A stretch of DNA of 64,000 bases from Olsenella sp. An188. Lineage in GTDB: Bacteria; Actinomycetota; Coriobacteriia; Coriobacteriales; Atopobiaceae. The DNA is taken from NCBI RefSeq assembly GCF_002160255.1, contig NZ_NFKF01000001.1, positions 496,001-560,000 of the forward strand, in the 5' to 3' direction. A program made the position numbers and the translations under genes. This document shows positions 9,000 through 18,590 of this stretch, one piece after another. Every line of letters starts with the position of its first letter. Position 1 is the first letter of the stretch. The notes under the pieces are model-generated. The model did no database searches and had not been told where the DNA came from. It was given only the letters and a program-made list of their open reading frames with translations.

Positions 9000-11192
9000 C
9001 TAGTCCACGCGCTCGAGGCGGTACATGAAGTTCTCGTAGGGCGAGTTCGGCACCGTGAGCGGCAGGCCCATGTCCATGAGGGCGTCGGCCGAGAACTCGG
9101 TCCCGTTGCTCACCATGCGATACGTGGCCCCCGGCGTGAGGCCACGCGGCACGACGTAGTTGGCCTTGGCATAGCCGTCCACGCGCGTGACCACGGCGCA
9201 CACGAGCGCCTCGGAGCCGTCCTCGCTCACGAACTCCCATGCCGCCACGTCGTCAGCCCTGGGATCGCTGAGGCGATAGAACAGCCCCTCGCGCACGAGG
9301 TGCTCGATGTCGCGATAGGTCTTGACCTGGGTGCGGATAATCTCGCAGGCGCGGTCGGGCAGGTCCATCAGATCAAGCTCGTAGCCAAAGGCGCCGCCCG
9401 CCATGGCCACCGTTCCGCGCGCGCCGAGCGGCACGGTGCGGCCCGTGATCTCGTTGGGGCAGGCCGAGACGTGCGCGCCCACCGCGGAGCACGGGTAGCC
9501 AAAGGAGGTGCCGTACTGGATCTCCAGGCGGTTGCGGGCGTCGGTGTTGTCCGACGTCCAGATCTGCGGCGTGTAGTAGAGCATGCCCGCGTCGAAGCGC
9601 CCGCCGCCCGCCGAGCACCCCTCGATGAGCAGGTCCGGGTAGCGCGTGCGCACGCGCTCGAGCAGGTCGTAGAGACCGAGCATGTAGTCGTAGAGGACCT
9701 TGCCCTGGTCGGTGGCCACGCGGGAGTACACGTCCACGATCGAGCGGTTGTAGTCCCACTTGACGTACTCGATGCCGCCCTGGTCAAGCACGGCGCTGAG
9801 CTGCTCGAAGAGGTTGTCGCGCACATCGGCGCGGGAGAGGTCCAGGACCAGCTGGTCGCGACCGAGCACGGGGTCCTTGCCCGGGATGGCAAGCGCCCAG
9901 TCTGGATGCTCGCGGAACAGGTCGGAGTCCTCGTTGACCATCTCGGGCTCGACCCAGATGCCGAAGCCCAGGCCGCACTCGTTCACGCGGCGCGCGAGGT
10001 CGGCCACGGTCCCCCCGAGCTTGGCCATGTTGGGCACCCAGTCGCCCAGGCCACGATGGTCGTCGGAGCGGGCCCCAAACCAGCCGTCGTCCATGACGAG
10101 CATGTCAAGGCCGAGGTCGGCGGCCTTCTTGGCCAGCTCCACGAGCCTGTCGCCCGTGAAGTCAAAGTAGCAGGCCTCCCAGCTGTTGATGAGCACGGGG
10201 CGCGGGCTGTCGCGCCAGGGGCCACGGCAGACGCGCTCGCGGATGCAGCGGTGCAGGTTGTGCGAGATGCGCTCGAGGCCGGCCGCCGAGTAGGTCATGA
10301 TGACCTCGGGCGCCACGATCTGCTCGCCGGGCTCGAGCGGGTAGGAGAAGAGGTCGGAGGCCAGGCCCATCTGCATGCGGGTCTGCTCAAACTGGTCGCG
10401 CTCCACCTCGGCAAGGAAGCTGCCGCTGTAGACAAAGCTCATGGACCAGGCGCGGCCGGAGGTCTCGGTGGCGTCGCCGTCACAGAGAACCATCACCGGG
10501 TTGTACTGGTTGGAGGACATACCGCGGCGGCTGCCCACGCTAAAGGAGCCGTTGCCCACGGCATGGCGAGAGAGACGGCGCTCCATCGCGTGGCGCCCGT
10601 CAAAGGTGATGACGTCAAAGTCACCGGTCACGAAGTCGAGGCAGGCGGTCTGCGCCTTCTCCACGGTGATGCGCCCGGTCCCGACGTTTTTGATGACGGC
10701 GGCACGAGTGATGACGTCGTAGGCGGGCATCAGTCCATAGAGGAGCTCCACCTCTAGGCCAAGGCGCTCGTCGGCGAGCGTGATCGAGAGGCTCTGAGCC
10801 GCGTCCTGCTGACCCTCGTCGTAGACGGCCGGCAGGCCCGGCAGGCCGTACTTACCGTCGCGCAGCTCGTGGGACTTGTAGCGCAGGTCGCACCCAAAGG
10901 TTCCGTCGTCACCGCGAACCATCAACAGGGGGCTCCTCATGTCGCCCTCGCCCTGGAAGGGATACTCCTGCGGAAGGACGTCGAGCGAGTAGGTGCGGTC
11001 CGCCACGTCATGCGGGCAGCCGCACATGCCGCTGCGGTCCGCGTAGGTGATGAGATAGGACGTGTTGGCAGACGTCCTGGCGCCATAGTAGAGATGGAGC
11101 AGATAGCCGTGCTCGTCGACCCGCATCTGATAGGTGGTCCGCTCGGTAGAGAGCGTGAAGATGCGCTCGGGGGCATCGTACGAAAGGGGCAT
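9000..11192 (-). CDS. aga: Alpha-galactosidase, GH36
   Basis: 730 residues, the usual length for bacterial tetrameric GH36 enzymes. The ATG at 11192 is preceded by AGGAG; a GTG four codons earlier overlaps that ribosome site and is less likely. The catalytic nucleophile is the Asp in YVKWDYN (about residue 479). The acid/base is the Asp in WTSDNTDARN (about residue 546). No signal peptide is present, so it cleaves imported melibiose, raffinose or stachyose in the cytosol. It is the last gene downstream of an MsmEFGK-type importer, from which a hairpin separates it. The match to GH36 rather than GH27 rests on length and the KWDxN/SDNTD motifs. Confidence 0.95.
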   Translation of the reverse strand: MPLSYDAPERIFTLSTERTTYQMRVDEHGYLLHLYYGARTSANTSYLITYADRSGMCGCPHDVADRTYSLDVLPQEYPFQGEGDMRSPLLMVRGDDGTFGCDLRYKSHELRDGKYGLPGLPAVYDEGQQDAAQSLSITLADERLGLEVELLYGLMPAYDVITRAAVIKNVGTGRITVEKAQTACLDFVTGDFDVITFDGRHAMERRLSRHAVGNGSFSVGSRRGMSSNQYNPVMVLCDGDATETSGRAWSMSFVYSGSFLAEVERDQFEQTRMQMGLASDLFSYPLEPGEQIVAPEVIMTYSAAGLERISHNLHRCIRERVCRGPWRDSPRPVLINSWEACYFDFTGDRLVELAKKAADLGLDMLVMDDGWFGARSDDHRGLGDWVPNMAKLGGTVADLARRVNECGLGFGIWVEPEMVNEDSDLFREHPDWALAIPGKDPVLGRDQLVLDLSRADVRDNLFEQLSAVLDQGGIEYVKWDYNRSIVDVYSRVATDQGKVLYDYMLGLYDLLERVRTRYPDLLIEGCSAGGGRFDAGMLYYTPQIWTSDNTDARNRLEIQYGTSFGYPCSAVGAHVSACPNEITGRTVPLGARGTVAMAGGAFGYELDLMDLPDRACEIIRTQVKTYRDIEHLVREGLFYRLSDPRADDVAAWEFVSEDGSEALVCAVVTRVDGYAKANYVVPRGLTPGATYRMVSNGTEFSADALMDMGLPLTVPNSPYENFMYRLERVD

Positions 11193-11276
11193 GTGGCTCC
11201 TCACTTTCCTCTCTTTGCCGGAAGTCCGGGCAGAGTGTAGCGCATGAGACGGAACGGTGGATCCAACGAGGGGGAC

Positions 11277-11312
11277 GCCCGGAACCCATCACAAAATGTA
11301 TGGATTCCGGGC
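11277..11312 (-). terminator. Intra-operon hairpin upstream of alpha-galactosidase gene
   Basis: GCCCGGAACCCAT (11277-11289) pairs with ATGGATTCCGGGC (11300-11312) with one mismatch around a 10-base loop. It lies between the last permease gene and the alpha-galactosidase gene, so it could reduce read-through or stabilise one end of a processed mRNA. Confidence 0.5.
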
Positions 11313-11353
11313 GCCAGGGGGAACGATGCGTTACCCGCTTGGATGTGCGGGGT

Positions 11354-12211
11354 CTACTTCACGGCACCGTTGGTGACGCCGCCGATGATCTGCTTCTGCG
11401 CCACGATGTAGAAGATGATCATCGGGAGCATGGCGAGCAGGTAGGAGGCGAAGGCCAGATTGTAGTTCGTGGCAAACGCCGTCTGGAAGTTCATCTGGGC
11501 GAGCGGCAGGGTGTTCACGCCGGTGCCGCCCATGATGACGAGCGGGGTCATGACGTCGTTCCACACGGCCAGGCCCGTGATGACGGCCACGGTGGCGTGC
11601 ATCGGCTTCATGAGCGGGAAGATGACCTTCCAGTAGGTGGTCCAGGTGGAGGCGCCGTCGACGCGCGCGGCCTCCTCGAGGGCGGTGGGGATGTTACGCA
11701 GGTAGCCCGTGTAGAGCATCATGTTCATGGGCATGTAGAAGACCACGTACAGGACCATGACGCCGACCATGTTGTCCAGGTGCAGGACGGCCGTCTGCTT
11801 GACGAGCGGCATCATCAGGATGGCGAAGGGCACGTACATGCCGGCCACGATGAAGTAGTAGGACCACTTGAACAGGCGCTTCTTGTCCATGTTGCGCCCG
11901 ATCGCGTAGGCGGCGAGGCTGTGGACGAGGATCGAGACCACGACCGCCACCACGGTGATGATGAGCGAGTTCATGAACGAGTTGAAGAAGTCGGTGACTT
12001 CCATGGCCTCGATGAAGTTGTCGAGGCTCCACGTGGACGGCAGCGACAGGATGCCCGCGATGTCGTTGGTCATCTCGGAGGGGTCCTTGAAGGCGATGAC
12101 CACGGCCATGTAGAGCGGGAAGATGATGGTGATGAGGCCGATGATGAGCAGGATGGTGATGGGCCAGTTGACCCGCTCCTTGACCTTGGCAGGAACAGTG
12201 TTGTTAGCCAT
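11354..12211 (-). CDS. msmG: Carbohydrate ABC transporter permease (MalG/MsmG family)
   Basis: 285 residues with six predicted membrane helices, the first being ITILLIIGLITIIFPLYMAV. The conserved cytoplasmic EAA loop is present as ALEEAARVDGASTWTTYWKV (about residues 177-196), which docks to the ATPase. Its ATG overlaps the stop of the preceding permease by one base (TAATG), indicating translational coupling. With the upstream permease, binding protein and ATPase it forms a CUT1-type importer. Substrate is inferred as an alpha-galactoside from the adjacent GH36 gene and AraC regulator. Confidence 0.92.
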   Translation of the reverse strand: MANNTVPAKVKERVNWPITILLIIGLITIIFPLYMAVVIAFKDPSEMTNDIAGILSLPSTWSLDNFIEAMEVTDFFNSFMNSLIITVVAVVVSILVHSLAAYAIGRNMDKKRLFKWSYYFIVAGMYVPFAILMMPLVKQTAVLHLDNMVGVMVLYVVFYMPMNMMLYTGYLRNIPTALEEAARVDGASTWTTYWKVIFPLMKPMHATVAVITGLAVWNDVMTPLVIMGGTGVNTLPLAQMNFQTAFATNYNLAFASYLLAMLPMIIFYIVAQKQIIGGVTNGAVK

Positions 12212-13080
12212 TAGAGCTGCTCCTCCTTACTGTTCAGGAACTTGGTCTGGGCGATGGAGATGACGGCGATCACGATGAAGAAGATCACCGCGTTGGCGCA
12301 CTGGAACCCGAACTGGCTGTTGTTGAGGCCGTTCTGGTAGATGAGGTAGGAGATGGACTCCGTGGACTGCGCCGGGCCGCCGGAGGTCATGGCCACGATC
12401 TGGTCGAAGGTCATGAGCATGTCCTTCATGACCAGCACCATGTTGGTGGTGATCGACGGCATGATCAGCGGGAACGTGAGGTAGCGGAACTTGTCCCAGC
12501 CGGTCGCGCCGTCGAGCGCGCCCGCCTCGTAGACGTCCTCGGGCACCGACGAGAGGCCGGTGATGTAGATGATCGTGGTCTGCGCGCAGGCCTGCCAGAC
12601 GAGCACCACCACGATGGCCACCCACGCCCACTCGGTGCTCGCGAGCATGGAGGTGGTCCCGGTGAGGGCCGGAACGATGTAGGTGAAGAAGTAGCTGAAC
12701 ACGTAGCCGACGACCAGGCCGCCGAGGATGCGGGGCACGAAGTAGATGCCGCGCAGCGCGCTCTTGAACTTGATCTTGCTCGAGAGCCCGATGGCCAGCA
12801 CGAGCGAGATCACGTTGACCAGGATCGTGGAGACCACGGAGATCTTGAACGTGAAGAGGTACGAGTTGCCCACGCGGGCGTCCTGGAACAGGTCGATGTA
12901 GTTCTGCAGGCCCACGATCTCGAAGGAGCCGTAGCCCTTGGAGTCGGTGAAGCTGTAGAAGAAGCCGGTGAGCAGCGGGATCGTGTTGAAGGCGATGAAC
13001 AGGATGAGCACCGGAATCAGGATTGCGAGGAAGGTGCGGTTCCTGTCAGATCCCGCCTTTGATGCGGCGATACTTGCCAT
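12211..13080 (-). CDS. msmF: Carbohydrate ABC transporter permease (MalF/MsmF family)
   Basis: 289 residues, six hydrophobic helices, first helix FLAILIPVLILFIAFNTIPL. The EAA motif is seen as VYEAGALDGATGWDKFRYLT (about residues 181-200). It lies 12 bp downstream of the binding-protein gene and overlaps the next permease start by one base. It forms the membrane channel together with the MsmG-like partner. Length and helix count are normal for the family. Confidence 0.92.
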   Translation of the reverse strand: MASIAASKAGSDRNRTFLAILIPVLILFIAFNTIPLLTGFFYSFTDSKGYGSFEIVGLQNYIDLFQDARVGNSYLFTFKISVVSTILVNVISLVLAIGLSSKIKFKSALRGIYFVPRILGGLVVGYVFSYFFTYIVPALTGTTSMLASTEWAWVAIVVVLVWQACAQTTIIYITGLSSVPEDVYEAGALDGATGWDKFRYLTFPLIMPSITTNMVLVMKDMLMTFDQIVAMTSGGPAQSTESISYLIYQNGLNNSQFGFQCANAVIFFIVIAVISIAQTKFLNSKEEQL

Positions 13081-13092
13081 GTGGTTCCCTCC

Positions 13093-14391
13093 TTATCCCT
13101 GATTCGCTTCGTACTCGGCGACCTTGCGGATGACGGTCTTGTTGTAGCGCTGCCACAGCTCGTCCCAGTTGGCGAGAAACGCGTCCACGTCCCCGTCCAT
13201 CAGGAACGCCTGGAGCTGGGCGTCGCAGGCCATGCCCGAGGGGTAGGAGTGGTCGGGGTAGTCGATGACCTTGCCCTCGTCGAGGAACTCCTGGATGTCG
13301 TCGAAGAGCGGGTCGAGCGTGAAGTCGCCCTCGATGCAGGGGATGGCCTTCTGGTCGTCGCAGTACATCTGGAGGTTGTCGGGCTCGTTGAGGAAGTCGA
13401 TGACCTCGTAGATCTGCTCGCGATGGTCCTCGTTGGCCGCGGTCATGTTCCAGCAGAGGTCCACGCCGGAGACCACGATGCGGTCGTCGGGGTTGCTGGA
13501 GGCGGGCATGGCAAACAGGCCGATGTTCATGTCGGGGTTGGCCGAGAGGATCTGCGGCACGGCGAACGAGCCGCAGGGGAACATCGCGGACTGCCCGCGC
13601 GCGAAGGCGGTGCAGGCGTCCTCGTAGCTGTAGGCCATCGGGCCGTCCTCGCCGTACTCGAGGAGCTTGAGGAGCTTCTCGGCAGGCTCGCGGTAGTAGT
13701 CGGCGAACTTTGCCTCGCCGGCGTTGACCTTGCGGATGTGGTCGGACGGCACGAGCTCCACGAGCATGGAGTTCCACGGCGAGAGGATCGTCCAGGTGTC
13801 AAGGAAGCCCAGGTAGAGCGGCAGGACCTCGCCCTCGGCCTTGATCTGGTCGCAGAGGTCGCAGAACTCCTCCCACGTGGTCGGGAGCTCCCAGCCCTTC
13901 TCGGCGAACATGTCCTTGTTGTAGAGCATGCCCGCGGCGTTGGCGATGTAGGGAACGCCGTAGATCCCGTCCATCGGGACGTAGGTCACGCTCTTCATGA
14001 TCTCCTGGTAGGCCGGCTGGACCTGCTCCATCCCGGGGTAGCCCGAGACGTCGGCCAGGATGTTGGAGTCGACGAAGTCCGCGTAGGAGGCGTCGCCGCC
14101 GATGGCCACGACGTCGGGGTAGTCCTCGCGCACGAAGCGCGTCTTCATGATGGTGACGGCGTCGTTGGGGCTCGTGAAGTTGAGGTAGATGTGGTCGTTG
14201 GTCTCGTTGAACTCGGCCATGAGGGCCTCGAAGATGCTCACGGCCTCGCGCTTGTACGAGACGAACTCGATCTCCGTCTTCCCGTCGCTGCGCTCCCCCT
14301 CACAGCCCGCGAGCGCGAGCCCCGCGCCCAGCGCCGCCGCGGCGCCGCCGAGGCTGAGGAACGAGCGGCGTGTCAGTGCTCTTTTCTGCAT
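13093..14391 (-). CDS. msmE: Sugar-binding lipoprotein of ABC importer
   Basis: 432 residues. The N-terminus carries both a twin-arginine-like motif (TRRSFLSLGG) and a lipobox (LALAGC, Cys about 29). It is therefore likely exported, perhaps by Tat, and anchored to the outer face of the membrane by lipid. The remainder is a family 1 extracellular solute-binding protein, with EFVSYKREAVSIFEALMAEF near the start and VPYIANAAGMLYNKDMFAEKG in the middle. It is the second gene of the operon, downstream of the ATPase. It should capture the oligosaccharide and deliver it to the two permeases. Confidence 0.92.
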   Translation of the reverse strand: MQKRALTRRSFLSLGGAAAALGAGLALAGCEGERSDGKTEIEFVSYKREAVSIFEALMAEFNETNDHIYLNFTSPNDAVTIMKTRFVREDYPDVVAIGGDASYADFVDSNILADVSGYPGMEQVQPAYQEIMKSVTYVPMDGIYGVPYIANAAGMLYNKDMFAEKGWELPTTWEEFCDLCDQIKAEGEVLPLYLGFLDTWTILSPWNSMLVELVPSDHIRKVNAGEAKFADYYREPAEKLLKLLEYGEDGPMAYSYEDACTAFARGQSAMFPCGSFAVPQILSANPDMNIGLFAMPASSNPDDRIVVSGVDLCWNMTAANEDHREQIYEVIDFLNEPDNLQMYCDDQKAIPCIEGDFTLDPLFDDIQEFLDEGKVIDYPDHSYPSGMACDAQLQAFLMDGDVDAFLANWDELWQRYNKTVIRKVAEYEANQG

Positions 14392-14409
14392 GTGCGGTGC
14401 CCCCCTTCC

Positions 14410-15525
<1,116 letters not shown>

Positions 15526-15940
15526 GTGCGCAACCTTTCTCCCTGCCGACCGCCGAGCGCGCGGCGGTGCGGCCCCACCTTACGTTGACCTTATTCTAAG
15601 CTTGCAAAATGCGCCTTATATATTGCTTAGGGGTATATTACATATCCTAATCTGTGTTTTTGCAGGTAATCGGCTTGATATTTGTTGTTTCAGCTATACC
15701 GCACTTTCGACGAGCGGTTTAGTTTTCAGGGCAAACGGTTTTTGCTGTTTCAATAAGCGCAGGTAGATAGGTATATCTGATTCGTATTCACATACGAAGA
15801 CCTACGAGGGTCAAATAATCGCATATACCGTAATGCGATTATTTGACGCTTTGCGTATATAATAAATAAGCTAAACTATGCCAAATGCGTCATGTCTCTC
15901 TAACGAGATACTATCGGCATCGTCGTCGGAAGGAGCCGCC
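15526..15940. promoter_or_regulatory. AT-rich divergent control region with two inverted repeats
   Basis: This spacer between the importer ATPase gene and the AraC gene is strikingly AT-rich from about 15590 to 15880 in an otherwise GC-rich window. TCAAATAATCGCAT (15811-15824) and ATGCGATTATTTGA (15833-15846) form a perfect 14-bp inverted repeat with an 8-base spacer. A second one, TTCGTAT/ATACGAA, lies at 15781-15798. TATAAT at 15858-15863 is a good -10 candidate for the AraC gene. The repeats are likely operators; the protein that binds them is not known. No gene is visible in the gap. Confidence 0.7.
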
Positions 15941-16798
15941 GTGCCAGCCCACGAGTTGGAGTTCTCCACCTTTCCCCACGCTCACTACGTCGACCTCATG
16001 CCCTACCAGTACGGGCGCGAGCAGTGCGAGCCCGGGCACGCCTTCGGGCCGGCGCGGCGCAGCCACTACCTGTTCCACTACATCATCTCGGGGCGCGGCC
16101 TGCTCATGACGACCGACGGCAGCGGCGCCAAGACCGACCACCGCCTCGGGGAGGGCGAGGGCTTCCTCATCTTCCCGAGCCAGGTCAACACCTACGTCGC
16201 CGATCTCGACGAGCCCTGGGAGTACATCTGGGTCGAGTTCGACGGGATCCGCGTCAAGGACGACCTCGAGCGCGCGGGCCTCACCCCCTCCTCCCCCATC
16301 TACCGCTCGCAGTCCAGCGAGCTGCGCGGCCGCATGGTCGACGAGATGCGCTACCTCATCTCCAACCGCGACGCCTCGCCGCTGCACCTCATCGGACACA
16401 CCTACCTCCTCTTTGACTACCTGCTCCGCTCGGCCGCCAACCCCGTGGAGCCCCAGGCCAACCGCCTCCAGGCCTTCTACATCAACGAGGCGCTCGCCTA
16501 CATCAGGGAGCACTACCAGGGCGACGTCTCGGTCGAGGACATCGCCCACCACGCCGGCCTCAACCGCAGCTACTTCGGCAAGGTCTTCAAGGCCGCCACC
16601 GGCAAGTCCCCGCAGCAGTACCTCATCGGCTACCGCATGTCCAAGGCGACCGAGCTGCTCAAGCTCACGGCCCTGCCGGTCAGCGAGGTGGGGCGCGCCG
16701 TGGGCTACCCCAACCAGCTGCACTTCTCGCGTGCCTTCAAGGGCGTCTACGGCGTGTCGCCGCGCGAGTGGCGCCGGCAGAACGCCCAGGGCCAGTGA
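15941..16798 (+). CDS. AraC family transcriptional regulator of the alpha-galactoside operon
   Basis: 285 residues from the GTG at 15941, which sits behind GGAAGGAG at ideal distance. An upstream ATG at 15878 lacks a ribosome site and adds a non-conserved extension. The N-terminal cupin-like AraC ligand domain (about 1-160) contains GHAFGPARRSHYLFHYIISG. The C-terminal double helix-turn-helix (about 185-283) contains EDIAHHAGLNRSYFGKVFKA and ends with GVSPREWRR. It resembles MsmR/RafR-type activators, and its position opposite the alpha-galactoside importer supports that role. Ligand is unproven. Confidence 0.92.
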   Translation: MPAHELEFSTFPHAHYVDLMPYQYGREQCEPGHAFGPARRSHYLFHYIISGRGLLMTTDGSGAKTDHRLGEGEGFLIFPSQVNTYVADLDEPWEYIWVEFDGIRVKDDLERAGLTPSSPIYRSQSSELRGRMVDEMRYLISNRDASPLHLIGHTYLLFDYLLRSAANPVEPQANRLQAFYINEALAYIREHYQGDVSVEDIAHHAGLNRSYFGKVFKAATGKSPQQYLIGYRMSKATELLKLTALPVSEVGRAVGYPNQLHFSRAFKGVYGVSPREWRRQNAQGQ

Positions 16799-16801
16799 CG
16801 G

Positions 16802-16828
16802 GGCGAGGGGGCGCGGCGCCCCCTCGCC
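16802..16828. terminator. Bidirectional hairpin between convergent genes
   Basis: GGCGAGGGGGCGC and GCGCCCCCTCGCC are perfect inverted arms separated by one base, so a hairpin with a small loop would form. It lies between the AraC stop (16798) and the GH13 stop (16836). Confidence 0.65.
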
Positions 16829-16835
16829 GCCTCCC

Positions 16836-18527
16836 CTAGCGGACCACCCAGGCGGTGGCGTCGGTGGCCAGCGTCCCGTCCTCGGTCGGCGCGCTGGCAA
16901 GGACGACCTCCCCGGCCGGCAGGGGCACTCCCTCCTGGCCGAAGTTGGTCACGCACGCGAGCGTGCGGCCGTCCGCGCAGGGGCGCTCGAAGGCGATGAC
17001 CTGATCGTCGTAGCCGTCTGCCCAGGAGAGCTCCGTGCTGCGCGCGGCCGTGAGCATCTCGGCGCGCAGGGCGAGCGCGCGGCGGTAGAACGAGAGCATC
17101 GAGTCGTCGTCCGCCTCCTCGACGTCGACGGCGTGCCCCGCGAACCAGGCAGGCTGCGGCAGGTGGGCCGGCGCGTGGTCGGCCGGGCCGGAGAAGCCGA
17201 AGGCACCCGTCTCGTCGAGGGCCTCCCAGGGCAGCGGCACGCGGCAGCCGTCGCGTCCCTTGATGGCGTCGCCGTGGGCGGACATGGCGGCCTCGGGGTC
17301 CTCGAGCGCACCCCAGGGGATGTCCGCCACCTCGAAGAGGCCGAGCTCCTCGCCCTGGTAGAGGTAGACTGACCCCGGCAGCGCGAGCTCCATGAGCAGC
17401 GCCGCGCGGGCGCGCCTCGTGCCGAGCGCGCGGTCCTCGCGGTAGGTGCGCCCGTCGCGCAGCAGCCAGTCGGTCACGAGCTGGTGGTGCGTCTCGGACT
17501 TGACCTGCGGCAGGCCGTAGCGTGTCGCGTGGCGCGGGACGTCGTGGTTGGAGAGCACCCACGTGGTGGTCGATCCGGAGCGCTCGGCGCTCGCGAGGCC
17601 GTCCTCGATGGCCAGGCGCAGCTCGTCGGCCATCCAGTTGGCCTTGGCAAGCTCGAAGTTGAAGACCTGCCCGAGCTCGTCGACGGAGGCGTAGCGCCAC
17701 TGGTGCTCGGGAACGACCCACGCCTCTCCCACCGCAAAGCGCGGCGGCTCGTACTCGTTGAAGACCTCGCGCCACTCGCGGTAGATCTCATGCACCTCCG
17801 GGCGGTCCCACAGGGGGTTCTCCTCGCCGGGGTGGCCCTGGTCGGGGTCGTCGGGCCACTCGTCGAGCGGGCGGCTGTCGAGGTCCTTGGCCAGCGCGTG
17901 CGCCACGTCGATGCGGAACCCGTCCGCCCCGCGGTCGCTCCAGAAGCGCAGCGTGCGCTTGAAGTCCTCGCGCACCTCGGGGTTCTTCCAGTTGAGGTCG
18001 GCCTGCTCGACGGCAAAGAGGTGCAGGTACCAGTCGCCGTCGCCCACCGGCTCCCAGCCGGGGCCGCCGAAGGTGGACTTCCAGCCGTTGGGGGGCAGCT
18101 CGCCCGCCTCGCCGCGCCCGCGGCGGAAGATGTAGCGGTCGCGCTCGGGCGAGCCGGGGCCGGCGGCGAGCGCCGCGCGGAACCACTCGTGCTCGGTCGA
18201 GGTGTGGTTGGGGACGATGTCCACCACGACCTTGATGCCCGCGCCGTGCGCGGCCGCGACCATGGCGTCGAAGTCCTCGAGCGTCCCGAGGCGCGGGTCG
18301 ACGTTGCGGTAGTCCGCCACGTCGTAGCCGCCGTCCACGAGCGGCGAGGGGTAGAACGGCGAGAGCCAGATGGCGTCCACGCCGAGCGCGGCGAGGTAGT
18401 CCATGCGCTCGGTCACGCCCCGGATGTCGCCCAGCCCGTCCCCGTTGGCGTCGTAGAAGCTCCTCGGGTACACCTGGTAGACGACCGCCTGCTTCCACCA
18501 GTCCGCGGCGGCGTTGTTCTTGGTCAT
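16836..18527 (-). CDS. GH13 alpha-glucosidase (oligo-1,6-glucosidase type)
   Basis: 563 residues, typical of GH13 exo-glucosidases. The family regions are present: region I VVDIVPNHT, region II GFRIDVAH with the nucleophile Asp (about 204), region III AVGEAW with the acid/base Glu (about 263) and region IV LSNHDVPR with Asp (about 322). No signal peptide, so it acts in the cytosol on maltose, isomaltose or short dextrins. It is the last gene of lacI-malQ-glgP-GH13 and starts 64 bp after glgP ends. It would release glucose from the short ends that phosphorylase and MalQ leave. Sub-specificity (alpha-1,4 or alpha-1,6) cannot be fixed by eye. Confidence 0.93.
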   Translation of the reverse strand: MTKNNAAADWWKQAVVYQVYPRSFYDANGDGLGDIRGVTERMDYLAALGVDAIWLSPFYPSPLVDGGYDVADYRNVDPRLGTLEDFDAMVAAAHGAGIKVVVDIVPNHTSTEHEWFRAALAAGPGSPERDRYIFRRGRGEAGELPPNGWKSTFGGPGWEPVGDGDWYLHLFAVEQADLNWKNPEVREDFKRTLRFWSDRGADGFRIDVAHALAKDLDSRPLDEWPDDPDQGHPGEENPLWDRPEVHEIYREWREVFNEYEPPRFAVGEAWVVPEHQWRYASVDELGQVFNFELAKANWMADELRLAIEDGLASAERSGSTTTWVLSNHDVPRHATRYGLPQVKSETHHQLVTDWLLRDGRTYREDRALGTRRARAALLMELALPGSVYLYQGEELGLFEVADIPWGALEDPEAAMSAHGDAIKGRDGCRVPLPWEALDETGAFGFSGPADHAPAHLPQPAWFAGHAVDVEEADDDSMLSFYRRALALRAEMLTAARSTELSWADGYDDQVIAFERPCADGRTLACVTNFGQEGVPLPAGEVVLASAPTEDGTLATDATAWVVR

Positions 18528-18590
18528 TGCTGTCTCCTTTCCCTGGGGCCGCGCGGAGACGGCCCTCGCCAGTCTTTCTGCGTCGCGCGC

